Assembly: GCF_025506275.1 (NCBI RefSeq)
Contig: NZ_QYCP01000001.1
Coordinates: forward strand, 242,142 to 306,141
Origin: Brevibacterium permense
Lineage (GTDB): Bacteria; Actinomycetota; Actinomycetes; Actinomycetales; Brevibacteriaceae
Direction: 5' to 3'
Length of the DNA stretch: 64,000 nucleotides
Shown: piece by piece, positions 7,561 to 16,228 of the stretch
Layout: every line of letters begins with the position of its first letter
How positions within the stretch are numbered: position 1 is the stretch's first letter
Made by a program: the position numbers and the translations under genes
Notes under the pieces: generated by a model
What the model was told of the DNA's origin: nothing
The model's input: the letters and a program-made list of their open reading frames with translations, nothing else
The model's database searches: none

Positions 7561-10167
7561 ATGGACGCACAGATGACAACCAAGTCCCGGGAGGCGCTGC
7601 AGACCGCGGTCAACGACGTCGTCGCCCGGAAGAACAACCAGATCGAACCGGCCCACCTCGTCGCGGCCCTGCTCGGCCAGCCCGAATCGCTCGCCGCGAC
7701 CCTGCTGACGAAGGTCGGTGCCGACCCGCAGACCGTACTGCGGTCCATCGAATCCGTGATCAGCGGGTTCCCCACCGTCAGCGGTTCCACCGTCAGCCAG
7801 CCGGGGCTCTCCCGCGCCGGCCTGGAGATGATGAACCTCGCACAGGAGGAGATGACGGCCCTCGGCGACCAGTTCGTCTCGACCGAACACCTGCTGCTGG
7901 CCGCTGCGGCCGGCAAGGACGGAGCCGGAGAAGCGCTGCGCGCGAATGGGGCCAACAGGGACGCGCTGCTCGCGGCCCTGCCCGAATTGCGCGCCGGAAA
8001 GAAGGTCACCTCGGAGAACCCTGAGGAGACGATGCAGTCGCTGGAGAAGTTCGGTATCGACCTCACCGCCGTCGCCCGGGAAGGCAAGCTCGACCCGGTG
8101 ATCGGCCGCGACAAAGAGGTTCGCCGCGTCGTCCAGGTGCTCTCGCGCAGGACGAAGAACAACCCCGTCCTCATCGGTGAGCCCGGCGTCGGCAAGACCT
8201 CCGTCGTCGAAGGCCTGGCCCAGCGGATCGTGGCCGGAGACGTGCCCGAATCGCTGCGCGACAAGACGCTCATCAGCCTCGACCTGTCCGCCATGGTCGC
8301 CGGCGCGAAGTACCGCGGTGAGTTCGAGGAGCGGTTCAAGGCCGTGCTCGAGGAGATCAAGAACGCCGACGGTCGGATCATCACCTTCATCGACGAGCTC
8401 CACACGATCGTCGGTGCCGGTGCCGGCGGAGACTCCTCGATGGACGCAGGCAATATGCTCAAGCCGATGCTCGCCCGCGGTGAGCTGCGGATGATCGGTG
8501 CCACCACGTTGGACGAATACCGCGAGAACATCGAGAAGGATCCCGCCCTGGAGCGTCGGTTCCAGCAGGTCTTCGTCGGTGAGCCCAGTGTCGAGGACAC
8601 GATCGCGATCCTGCGTGGGCTCAAGGAACGCTACGAAGCTCACCACAAGGTCTCGATCAACGACGGCGCCCTGGTCGCGGCCGCAACGATGTCGAACCGG
8701 TACATCACCGGCAGGCAGCTGCCGGACAAGGCCATCGACCTCGTCGACGAGGCGGCTTCCCGCCTGCGAATGGAGATCGATTCGGCTCCGGTCGAGATCG
8801 ATGAGCTCCGCCGTGCCGTGGACCGCCTGAAGATGGAGGACATGGCCCTGGCTAAGGAGACCGACTCCGCATCGATCGAGCGGTTGAGCGCCCTGCGTGC
8901 CGACCTCGCCGACAAGGAGGAGGAGCTGCGCGGACTCGAGGCGACCTGGGAGTCCCAGCGTGCCGGCCTCAACCGGGTCGGTGAGCTGAAGACTAAGCTC
9001 GACGAGCTGCGTTCGGCCGCCGAGAAGGCTCAGCGCGACACGGACCTCGAGACCGCATCCCGTCTGCTCTACGGCGAGATCCCTGCCGTGCAGAAGGAGA
9101 TCGCCGAGGCCGAAGCCGCCGAGGCCCAGGCCGAGGCGGGAGCGGAATCCGAGCAGATGGTCTCGGACAAGGTCTCGAGCAACGACATCGCCGAGGTGGT
9201 CTCCTCGTGGACGGGCATCCCCGCCGGACGCCTCGTCCAGGGTGAGGTCGAGAAGCTGCTGGGAGCCGAGGGCATCCTCGGTGAGCGTCTCATCGGTCAG
9301 AAGAACGCCGTCGCCGCGGTCTCCGATGCCATCCGCCGTTCGCGGGCCGGTGTCGCCGACCCGGATCGTCCGACCGGTTCGTTCCTGTTCCTCGGACCCA
9401 CCGGCGTCGGCAAGACGGAGCTCGCGAAGTCGCTCGCGGACTTCCTCTTCGACGACGAGAAGGCCCTGATCAGGATCGATATGAGCGAATACGGTGAGAA
9501 GCACACCGTGTCCCGCCTCGTCGGTGCCCCTCCGGGCTACGTCGGATACGACGAGGGCGGCCAACTCACCGAGGCGGTCCGCCGTCGCCCGTACTCCGTC
9601 GTCCTGCTCGACGAGGTGGAGAAGGCACACCCGTCCGTCTTCGACATCCTGCTGCAGGTCCTCGATGACGGTCGGCTCACCGACGGTCAGGGGCGCACGG
9701 TCGACTTCAGGAACACCATCCTGATCCTGACCTCGAACCTCGGTTCGCAGTTCCTCGTCGACAAGAGCCTGTCGACCGAGGAGCAGCGGAGCAAGGTGCT
9801 CGATGTCGTGCATGCGACGTTCAAGCCCGAGTTCCTCAACCGTCTCGATGACATCGTGCTCTTCGACTCGCTCAGCCAGACCGAGCTCGCGTCGATCGTC
9901 GATCTGCAGATCTCGCACATGTCGCGACGGCTCTCCGACCGTCGAGTCTCGCTCGAGGTCACTCAGGGGGCCGAAGACTGGTTGGCGCTCGAAGGCTACG
10001 ATCCGGCGTTCGGTGCCCGGCCGCTGCGCAGGCTGGTCCAGCGCGAGATCGGCGACAAGCTGGCCCGCGCTCTGCTCGCCGGGGACATCGTCGACGGGGA
10101 CACTGTGGTCGTCGACCTGCCCGAAGACCCCGAGGCCACCGGCCTGGAGCTGCGCCCCAAGCGGTAA
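7561..10167 (+). CDS. clpB: ATP-dependent disaggregase ClpB
   Basis: Hexameric AAA+ chaperone that pulls proteins out of aggregates together with DnaK. At 868 residues it has the full ClpB plan: N-terminal Clp repeats (about 5-145), first AAA+ domain with Walker A GEPGVGKT at 206-213 and Walker B FIDELH, the coiled-coil middle domain (about 400-530) that distinguishes ClpB from ClpC/ClpA, second AAA+ domain with GPTGVGKT at 612-619 and [11 protein letters not shown], and the D2-small domain. It lacks a ClpP-binding IGF/L loop as expected. AAGGAGA precedes the ATG. The HAIR-like dyad upstream implies heat-shock control by HspR, and a strong hairpin follows the stop. Confidence 0.97.
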   Translation: MDAQMTTKSREALQTAVNDVVARKNNQIEPAHLVAALLGQPESLAATLLTKVGADPQTVLRSIESVISGFPTVSGSTVSQPGLSRAGLEMMNLAQEEMTALGDQFVSTEHLLLAAAAGKDGAGEALRANGANRDALLAALPELRAGKKVTSENPEETMQSLEKFGIDLTAVAREGKLDPVIGRDKEVRRVVQVLSRRTKNNPVLIGEPGVGKTSVVEGLAQRIVAGDVPESLRDKTLISLDLSAMVAGAKYRGEFEERFKAVLEEIKNADGRIITFIDELHTIVGAGAGGDSSMDAGNMLKPMLARGELRMIGATTLDEYRENIEKDPALERRFQQVFVGEPSVEDTIAILRGLKERYEAHHKVSINDGALVAAATMSNRYITGRQLPDKAIDLVDEAASRLRMEIDSAPVEIDELRRAVDRLKMEDMALAKETDSASIERLSALRADLADKEEELRGLEATWESQRAGLNRVGELKTKLDELRSAAEKAQRDTDLETASRLLYGEIPAVQKEIAEAEAAEAQAEAGAESEQMVSDKVSSNDIAEVVSSWTGIPAGRLVQGEVEKLLGAEGILGERLIGQKNAVAAVSDAIRRSRAGVADPDRPTGSFLFLGPTGVGKTELAKSLADFLFDDEKALIRIDMSEYGEKHTVSRLVGAPPGYVGYDEGGQLTEAVRRRPYSVVLLDEVEKAHPSVFDILLQVLDDGRLTDGQGRTVDFRNTILILTSNLGSQFLVDKSLSTEEQRSKVLDVVHATFKPEFLNRLDDIVLFDSLSQTELASIVDLQISHMSRRLSDRRVSLEVTQGAEDWLALEGYDPAFGARPLRRLVQREIGDKLARALLAGDIVDGDTVVVDLPEDPEATGLELRPKR

Positions 10168-10204
10168 GGCTCCCGGCTGCACCCAGCGGGTGCGCCAGCG
10201 GGGT

Positions 10205-10268
10205 ACGGCCCAGTTTCAGTCGGATAGCTCCTATTTGAACAGGGGCTATCCGACTCAGACTGGGCCGT
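10205..10268 (+). terminator. clpB terminator hairpin
   Basis: Arms 10205-10231 and 10242-10268 pair at 24 of 27 positions around a 10-base loop, starting 37 bp after the clpB stop and followed by a short T run. The outer stem GGCCCAGT...ACTGGGCC resembles the terminator at 16057. Confidence 0.75.
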
Positions 10269-10372
10269 TTCCCTGTCCGCCGCCGGACCGGCCGCAGGAA
10301 CCACGAATGTCTGCGTCGAGATGGGGGCCGACTGACAACTGCTGCGGCACGAGACCCTCAGGCGGCACAGAG

Positions 10373-10444
10373 CAGAATAGGACATGTTTCTCTGAAATGC
10401 TCACCGAAGAAAGTGAGCATTTCAGAGACACATGTCCCATTCTG
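10373..10444. repeat. Long near-perfect hairpin of unknown role
   Basis: Two 32-base arms (10373-10404 and 10413-10444) pair at 30 of 32 positions around the 8-base loop CGAAGAAA. The stem is AT-richer than its surroundings. It lies between the clpB terminator and the end of the convergent HTTM gene. It could terminate the HTTM transcript, but it is longer than needed and sits over 120 bp past that stop. Confidence 0.7.
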
Positions 10445-10461
10445 CGTCTACAGGACGCTGC

Positions 10462-10517
10462 GCTGGTTCGCTGGTTCGCTGGTGCTCTGGTTCGCTGGTG
10501 CGCTGGTTCGCTGGTGC
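10462..10517. repeat. 8-bp tandem repeat, seven units
   Basis: Seven consecutive 8-mers of the form GCTGGTTC or GCTGGTGC (one unit begins TCTGG). There are no spacers and no coding potential. The 398-base stretch 10168-10565 holds only this array and the two hairpins before it; I see no gene there. Confidence 0.85.
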
Positions 10518-10565
10518 TCGCAGGTTAGGTACCGCGGGTGCCTGCGGCATCGAAGCACACGCGAG

Positions 10566-11837
10566 CTACTTCTTGCGGGACCCGGCGGAAGCCTTCGACT
10601 TGGCACTCGCCCCGGCCTTCGCAGCAGTGCCTTTGGAACCGCTGCCGCCACCAGCGGAGCCAGCCTTCGCGACACCACCGCGAGCACCCGAACCGCCGCG
10701 GCCACCCGCTGCACCGCCACTAGCCCCACCAGCACCCCGCGGGGCCGATGAGGTCCACCAATGCCTCAGGTAGGCGCTGACCTTCGCAAATGAGCGGTCG
10801 CGGATGAAGATCGCATCGACGGCGATCATCGTCAGCGAGAACCACGGCAGGCCCATGAGCAGTGCGATGCCCAGGTGGAAGGACAGGATGCCCAGCAGCG
10901 CGATGATGCGGGTGTAGCGGTTGAACAGCATGAACGGGAAGGCGCACTGGAAGAGGATCGATCCCCACGAGATCGCCACGACCATCGGGCCCCACGCCGT
11001 CATGAGGTCCGACAGCACCGGCCACGTGCCGAACTGCTGAGTATGCAGCGGGTTGTACACGGCGAATCCGTGCTGCCAAGCCTCACCTCCGGCCTTGTAC
11101 AGACCGCCGGACATGTAGATCGCACACACCTGGAATGCGAGTACGACGATGGCGAGGTTGTTGGCCATGATGAGCGCCCAGCGCCACTGTCCGCCGTCGT
11201 TGTCCGGGAATTCCGGGTTCCGCGCGCGCCGCCTGGCATCGAGGGACCATCTGCGGGTCGTGTCGGCGAAGAGCATGGCGATCATGAACATCCGGTAGGC
11301 GTTGTCGCCCTGATCCCCTGCCCCGTCGTTGAGCTCGATGAAGCTCACCCACAGCACCAGGTAGATCGGCAGAATGATCCGCGTTCGCCATCCGAGGATG
11401 ATGACGATCGCCAGCAGCGCGAGCCCGATCATCATCGCCGTGAACAGCGGCGGCGTCGTCACCGCTCGGTGGAAGAGGGAGAAGAGCCAGATGGTCGGGA
11501 AGTCGCTCTTGGGTTCGGCGATCTCCCCATTCCAGGCCGATCCCACACCGAAGGTGTAATGCCGAGCGTTGAAGTTCGTGAGGATGAGGCCGAGTCCGGT
11601 GAATCCGATGAGGATCCGCGTCACCGCCAGCCCGTACGTCGCGTGGTACCGGCCGGTGAGCATCTCCTCGAGCCAGTTCCATCCTTGCGCGAGCTTCGTC
11701 CGCGCGAGGGTCGTCACCGGGACCAACCCGAATTCAGGAGCCGAATCACTCGCCGAGGCGGTCGTGCCGGTCCGCTGGTCAGTGACCTCTGCATCGTGGT
11801 CGTCCCCGCCTGTGCGGGTCGTGTCATCACTGTTCAC
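10566..11837 (-). CDS. HTTM-domain membrane protein
   Basis: Polytopic membrane protein of 423 residues with the HTTM (horizontally transferred transmembrane) domain shared with vitamin K-dependent gamma-carboxylases. Typical features are the N-terminal YGLAVTRILIGFTGL helix, HDNAYR-type loop here read as GDQGDNAYRMFMI, several Trp-rich loops and an interior YMSGGLYKAGG. After the last helix comes a 60-residue Gly/Ala/Ser/Lys/Arg-rich low-complexity tail. Its start overlaps the end of the upstream DUF5819 gene by 11 bp, so the pair is translationally coupled. Bacterial function is unknown; carboxylase activity should not be assumed. Confidence 0.82.
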   Translation of the reverse strand: MNSDDTTRTGGDDHDAEVTDQRTGTTASASDSAPEFGLVPVTTLARTKLAQGWNWLEEMLTGRYHATYGLAVTRILIGFTGLGLILTNFNARHYTFGVGSAWNGEIAEPKSDFPTIWLFSLFHRAVTTPPLFTAMMIGLALLAIVIILGWRTRIILPIYLVLWVSFIELNDGAGDQGDNAYRMFMIAMLFADTTRRWSLDARRRARNPEFPDNDGGQWRWALIMANNLAIVVLAFQVCAIYMSGGLYKAGGEAWQHGFAVYNPLHTQQFGTWPVLSDLMTAWGPMVVAISWGSILFQCAFPFMLFNRYTRIIALLGILSFHLGIALLMGLPWFSLTMIAVDAIFIRDRSFAKVSAYLRHWWTSSAPRGAGGASGGAAGGRGGSGARGGVAKAGSAGGGSGSKGTAAKAGASAKSKASAGSRKK

Positions 11838-12615
11838 CGACGCACCTCACTTCGTCCGAGGCACAGAAATACTTCGTGAATTCCTCTTGGGACTGATGGT
11901 CTTCGACGACTAGTGCGCGCCATCCCACGGGGACGGGTTGGATGTTCGGACGCTTCGCGTCTTTGTCGTTGCGTTCGGCGAAAGGCACGACGTTCTGACG
12001 GGCGGCCTGGTATTGGACGCGCTGGACGTCGTCGCCCCAGATGGCCTTCGCCACCTGCGTCGCATACGCGGTGGCCAGATGTTCGCTCTCCAGGTACGCG
12101 GGAATCGCGTTCTCCGGGTCGTCGTACTCCTTGAGCTTCGTCTCCAGCCGGTCGACGGAATCGTCGCCCTTGAAGTAGTCGAGTTTGACGATCGCCTTCT
12201 GATCGTCGGGCAGTTCTTCCCACGAGCCCTTGATGTCCGAGGCCACTCCGATGCCCAGCCCCGCCGACCGCGGCGGGAACAGCTTGTACGTCGAGTGGTC
12301 GAGCTCGACATCGGTGGCCCGCACCCATTGAGTGATCTCTTCGCCGCTGTCGGTCTTGATCACCGCGCGCACATCGAAGTAGTAGTCGCCGTTGATCGGC
12401 TCGGGGGCGAACACGCTCCACGACTGTCCCCACAGCGGGATCATGTATTTGGAGAGCAGGTCACCGGGAATCACCTCCCTCGCCGTCGAGGCAGGGGCGA
12501 TCCACAGGAAGCTGGCGAAGATATGGAACCCTGTGATCGCCATCGCGATGACCATCAGGGTCCGTTTCACCGCCGAACGTCTCCGAGGTGTGACCTCGGT
12601 CGACTCATTGTCCAT
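11827..12615 (-). CDS. DUF5819 family protein
   Basis: A 262-residue protein with one N-terminal membrane helix (about 14-35, after a basic RRRSAVKR stretch) and an extracytoplasmic domain. The conserved segments are WGQSWSVFAPEPINGDYYF, which is the hallmark of the family, and the C-terminal PVGWRALVVEDHQ. It is encoded immediately upstream of, and overlapping, the HTTM protein; the same pairing is common in actinobacteria and suggests one membrane complex. No enzymatic motif is evident. Promoter DNA must lie in 12616-12720, where TTGACT is visible on the minus strand. Confidence 0.75.
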   Translation of the reverse strand: MDNESTEVTPRRRSAVKRTLMVIAMAITGFHIFASFLWIAPASTAREVIPGDLLSKYMIPLWGQSWSVFAPEPINGDYYFDVRAVIKTDSGEEITQWVRATDVELDHSTYKLFPPRSAGLGIGVASDIKGSWEELPDDQKAIVKLDYFKGDDSVDRLETKLKEYDDPENAIPAYLESEHLATAYATQVAKAIWGDDVQRVQYQAARQNVVPFAERNDKDAKRPNIQPVPVGWRALVVEDHQSQEEFTKYFCASDEVRCVGEQ

Positions 12616-12830
12616 CTCGGTTCCGGAATTCTCTTGGGAATACGACTGCCGTCACCGCAGGTCCCGCGCCACATCGGTCGCTTGGCAGATCTCTCGGTGA
12701 CAATGCACAGTCAATAGGGTACTTCAGCTGTGGCGCTGCCCGCCCGGGCAGCGGCAGAATCATTCGCGGTCATCAGACGCAGGATGACTTCCGCACGCCG
12801 GCTTCCCGATTCGCGGCGCACGCCCGAGGT

Positions 12831-14006
12831 CTATTCGGCCGCACGCAGCCACGCCTTGACCGCTTCCGTGGAATCGCCGAGCGTCGGCGGAGCGAGCTCA
12901 TAGCTCGTCGGAGTCTCCGAAAGCCTGATCGGGTTGCGGACGGTGGGGATGACGCGATCGCCCTGACCCGCCTCGGCGACGGGCTCGAGTCCCAGCGACG
13001 ATGCCAGGTCCACACCTTGGGCGATCGAGTTGATCGGCGCGCAGGGCAGCCCCGCCTCGGTGAGGATGTCGAACCATTCCTGGTTCGTCTTCTCGCTCAG
13101 CGCGGCGACGAGCTCGGGTTCGAGGTCATCGCGGTTGACGTTGCGGTCGGCGAAGTTCGCGAACCGTTCATCGGCCGCCCATTCGGGGTGGCCGAGCACC
13201 TCGGCGAGCCGGGCGAACTGCTTGTCGTTGCCGCACGCGATGATGATCTGGCCCTCCGCAGTGGGCATCGGCTGGTACGGGTAGAGGCTGGGGTGCTTGT
13301 TGCCCATCGCCTGCGGGGTCACGCCTCCGGCCACATATGCCGAGGTCTGGTTAGCCAGCCCGGAGAGTGCCGAGGACAGCAGATTCGTCTCGACCAGCTG
13401 ACCGATCCCGGTGTCCTTGCGGTGGTTGAGCGCGCCGAGGATGCCGACCGCCGTATGCAGTCCCGTGATCACGTCGACGACGGCGACACCCGCCTTGACC
13501 GGGCCCGACTCCTCGGAGCCGGTGACCGACATGAATCCGGACAGACCCTGGATGAGCAGATCGTAGCCCGGCTGAGGATTGTCGCGACCGAAACCCGTCA
13601 CCGAGGCGTAGACGATGCCCGGATTGGCGGCGCTGACCGTCTCATAGTCGAGGCCGTACTTCTCCAGTCCCCCGGCCTTGAAGTTCTCCACGAGCACATC
13701 CGCGCGAGCGGCGAGCTGCTGGGCGCAGGCGAGGTCCGCCTTGTCCTTGAAATCGAGGACGACGGAGTGCTTGTTCCGGTTCGCGGTGAGGAAATAGGTC
13801 GCATCGTCCCCTCGCCGAGGCGGCGCCCAATGACGTGTATCGTCCCCGGTCTTCCCCTCCACCTTGATGACCGTGGCACCCAGATCCGCAAGCATCATCG
13901 TCGCGTAGGGGCCGGCGAGGACTCGGGAGAAATCGGCCACGATGGTTCCGGCCAGAGGTCCCGTCCCTCGCCTGCCGAATATCTCCTGCAGATCCTGGTC
14001 TTCCAC
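12831..14006 (-). CDS. CaiB/BaiF family CoA-transferase
   Basis: Class III CoA-transferase of 391 residues that moves CoA between carboxylic acids. It has the family opening ADFSRVLAGPYATMMLADLGATVIKVE with the catalytic-region pattern around VENFKAGGLEKYGLDYE and the usual GYDLLIQGLSGFMS. The GTG at 14006 is preferred because AAGGAGG lies six bases upstream; the frame stays open for six further codons. Orientation is divergent from the agmatine deiminase family gene. Donor and acceptor (for example succinyl-CoA with a branched or hydroxylated acid) cannot be assigned. Confidence 0.88.
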   Translation of the reverse strand: MEDQDLQEIFGRRGTGPLAGTIVADFSRVLAGPYATMMLADLGATVIKVEGKTGDDTRHWAPPRRGDDATYFLTANRNKHSVVLDFKDKADLACAQQLAARADVLVENFKAGGLEKYGLDYETVSAANPGIVYASVTGFGRDNPQPGYDLLIQGLSGFMSVTGSEESGPVKAGVAVVDVITGLHTAVGILGALNHRKDTGIGQLVETNLLSSALSGLANQTSAYVAGGVTPQAMGNKHPSLYPYQPMPTAEGQIIIACGNDKQFARLAEVLGHPEWAADERFANFADRNVNRDDLEPELVAALSEKTNQEWFDILTEAGLPCAPINSIAQGVDLASSLGLEPVAEAGQGDRVIPTVRNPIRLSETPTSYELAPPTLGDSTEAVKAWLRAAE

Positions 14007-14234
14007 TTCCTGCCTCCTTCGCACACGATCGAATGCTGGCTCCTCGCCAGATCCCTGACTCCCTGCCAGACTATACGGACTCCCGTGGCAGCCGACTGTC
14101 CCAGATGACTACGTGGACTCTTTGATCAGGACAGAGCGCTTTCGGGTCGACGGACCTGCGAAATCCGTCGACCGCCCCGGCGAGATTCTGGCTACACTCG
14201 GCTCAGCGACAGTCCACCAGCGAAGGGACGAAGG

Positions 14235-15269
14235 ATGACGTTGCACATGCCGGCGGAGACCGCCGCCCAGGACCGAGTCTGGATGGCGTTCCCATCCTCC
14301 GGCTACGCGCTCGGCGACACAGAAGCCGAGGCCGAGGCCGCACGCGCCACGTGGGCCGCCGTTGCCCGCGCCACCAGCGAGTTCACCCCTGTCACGGTCG
14401 TGGTGACCAGTGCACAGACCGATCATGCCAAGCGCCACCTCGGCGAGGGGATCAACCACGAGATCACGATCGTCAACGCCGAACTCGACGATGCGTGGAT
14501 GCGTGATATCGGGCCGAGCTTCGTCGTCGACGAGGCGGGTGTGCTGCACGCGGTGGACTGGGTGTTCAACGGTTGGGGCGCGCAGGAATGGGCGAGCTGG
14601 GATCACGATGAGCACATCGGAGAATTCGTCGCGGGCCTGGCCGGGACTCCCGTGGTGTCCTCGGATCTGCGCAACGAAGGCGGCGGATTCCATGTCGACG
14701 GTCAGGGAACGGTGCTTGCAACGCGCAGCGTCCAGCTCGATCCCGGCCGCAATCCGGGACTGACCGAAGCCGATGTGGAAGCCGAATTCGCGCGCACGAT
14801 CGGGGCGAAGAAGGTCATCTGGCTCGACCGCGGACTCCACCGGGACAATCAGACTTTCGGCACCCGGGGACACGTCGACATCGTCGCCGCGATGCCGAGC
14901 CCCGGGGTCGTCCTCGTCCACGATCAGCGCAATCCCGAACATCCGGACTACGAATTCAGTCGTGCGCTCAAGGAGCAGTTCGCCGCCGAGACCACCGCCG
15001 ACGGAACGCCCTTCGAAGTGGTGCCGATCCCGGCTCCCGCGGTGCTGCGTGACGAGGAAGGGTGGGTCGACTATTCGTATGTCAATCACCTCGTCACCAA
15101 CAGAGGGGTCATCGCCTGCACCTTCGACGATCCGATGGACGCCGAGGCGGCAGCCGTGCTCGAGCGCGTCTACCCGGGGCGGAAGGTCGTCGGAGTCGAT
15201 GCGCGTGAGCTCTTCGCCCGCGGTGGCGGAATCCACTGCATCACCCAGCAGCAGCCGAGTCTCGACTGA
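14235..15269 (+). CDS. Agmatine deiminase family protein
   Basis: Member of the guanidino-group-modifying superfamily (PF04371), 344 residues, which hydrolyses agmatine to N-carbamoylputrescine and ammonia. The PAD-like fold is marked by DDAWMRDIGPSFV, NEGGGFHVDG, GTRGHVDI and the terminal nucleophile motif GGGIHCITQQQP with the cysteine at 335. The catalytic set (Asp, His, Cys) appears intact. A GAAGGGA ribosome site precedes the ATG. No N-carbamoylputrescine amidase gene is nearby, so the pathway step beyond this is encoded elsewhere, or the enzyme works on another guanidine compound. Confidence 0.9.
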   Translation: MTLHMPAETAAQDRVWMAFPSSGYALGDTEAEAEAARATWAAVARATSEFTPVTVVVTSAQTDHAKRHLGEGINHEITIVNAELDDAWMRDIGPSFVVDEAGVLHAVDWVFNGWGAQEWASWDHDEHIGEFVAGLAGTPVVSSDLRNEGGGFHVDGQGTVLATRSVQLDPGRNPGLTEADVEAEFARTIGAKKVIWLDRGLHRDNQTFGTRGHVDIVAAMPSPGVVLVHDQRNPEHPDYEFSRALKEQFAAETTADGTPFEVVPIPAPAVLRDEEGWVDYSYVNHLVTNRGVIACTFDDPMDAEAAAVLERVYPGRKVVGVDARELFARGGGIHCITQQQPSLD

Positions 15270-15290
15270 GTCGAGCCGGAGCCTGCTGCA

Positions 15291-15315
15291 GGTCCCGGCT
15301 TCCAACCCCGGGACC
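15291..15315 (+). terminator. Possible terminator after the deiminase gene
   Basis: GGTCCCGG and CCGGGACC form a perfect 8-bp stem with a 9-base loop 21 bp after the stop codon. There is no T tract. The following 100 bp repeats CGAGCC(C/G)GG several times. Confidence 0.4.
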
Positions 15316-15545
15316 CGCGAGCCGAGCCGGGACTCGAGTGCCGAGCCGGGCTCCCGCGTGTCGAGCCCGGGATCGTCGAGAATCTGCGATGACGGCGTGG
15401 ATGAATCCATACCCGTACGAGCCCGACTCGGTATAAGCTGGATCTCGAGGGCACAGTGCCCGTGCGCTGCCACATCGCTGCCCGGACCTGTGCCGCACAG
15501 CAGAGCCGAATACGGTGACGTCGAGTTGCGAAGAGGAGCACGACC

Positions 15546-15986
15546 ATGAAGAAGAGATTGATTCTCCTGACCGGTCTCGGAGTCGGATTCATTCTGGGAT
15601 CACGCACCGGGCGCCAGAGCTACGAACGGCTGAAGGCCCAGGCTCAGGAGCTGTGGACCGACCCGCGCGTCCAGGACACCGTCGAGAAAGCCAACCAGTC
15701 GATCCGCGAGAAGTCGCCGGCCGTCGCCGATGCCGTTCAGACCGCGGCCGACAAGGTCAACGCCGCCGCTGCCACGAACACTCCCGTCTCCGAATTCGAC
15801 GGCGACGAGGACTCGACTGGTGCGAAGGCAGACACGACTGCGAAGAGCACCACCGCCGCGCAGGAAACAGCGAAGTCGGACACCACGGCTAAGCACAAAC
15901 CGTCGCCGAAGGCCCAGGATTCGATCACCGATCCCGAGCGTAACCTCGACGACGAAGGTCCGGCCGGAGTCGCCGACGACGACTGA
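15546..15986 (+). CDS. YtxH-like small membrane protein
   Basis: A 146-residue protein. Residues 5-19 form a short glycine-containing membrane helix (LILLTGLGVGFILGS) followed by RTGRQSYERL, the signature of YtxH/general-stress envelope proteins. An amphipathic helical middle (about 27-75) and a Thr/Ala/Asp/Lys-rich disordered acidic tail follow. GAGGAG precedes the ATG, and TATAAG near 15432 could be the -10 of its own promoter. Function in this family is unknown; stress-related envelope roles are inferred from Bacillus relatives. Confidence 0.7.
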   Translation: MKKRLILLTGLGVGFILGSRTGRQSYERLKAQAQELWTDPRVQDTVEKANQSIREKSPAVADAVQTAADKVNAAAATNTPVSEFDGDEDSTGAKADTTAKSTTAAQETAKSDTTAKHKPSPKAQDSITDPERNLDDEGPAGVADDD

Positions 15987-16056
15987 GCGTCGGCAGGCCG
16001 GCTGAGTCGCCGCGCACTTCGGACAGCGCGACCCCGGCTCAGTTCGCCGCGGCCCC

Positions 16057-16104
16057 GAAAAAGGCGTATGGCCCAGTTTCGAAACAGGGCCATACACCTT
16101 TTTC
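16057..16104. terminator. Bidirectional terminator
   Basis: Arms 16057-16074 and 16087-16104 (17 of 18 pairing) enclose a loop that is itself palindromic (GTTTCGAAAC). An A tract on the left and a T tract on the right make it work on both strands. It separates the convergent YtxH-like and cardiolipin synthase genes. Confidence 0.88.
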
Positions 16105-16228
16105 TGTGCTGTTTGCGGATTCCCCCGCATTCGACGTCCGCGGCCTCGACCCGCTCCCACCCGCCGCGACGACGACGGCACTCCAGTTCGCAGGTACCAC
16201 CGCGGCAGCAGGAAACGTCCCCACGCGC

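Noticed and set aside
6264..8624. Open frame of 786 codons across the antiporter/clpB junction
   Set aside because: Crosses two conserved genes and the HAIR operator; not credible as a gene.
7492..10182. Long open frame of 896 codons opposite clpB
   Set aside because: It is fully antisense to a clearly conserved ClpB and has no recognisable domains; such long shadow frames are expected in high-GC genes.
10462..10517. Possible CRISPR-like array
   Set aside because: The 8-bp units are directly adjacent with no unique spacers and no cas genes nearby.
12831..14006. Formyl-CoA transferase (Frc) of oxalate metabolism
   Set aside because: The fold is class III CoA-transferase but no oxalyl-CoA decarboxylase is near and the substrate cannot be read, so I keep the family name.
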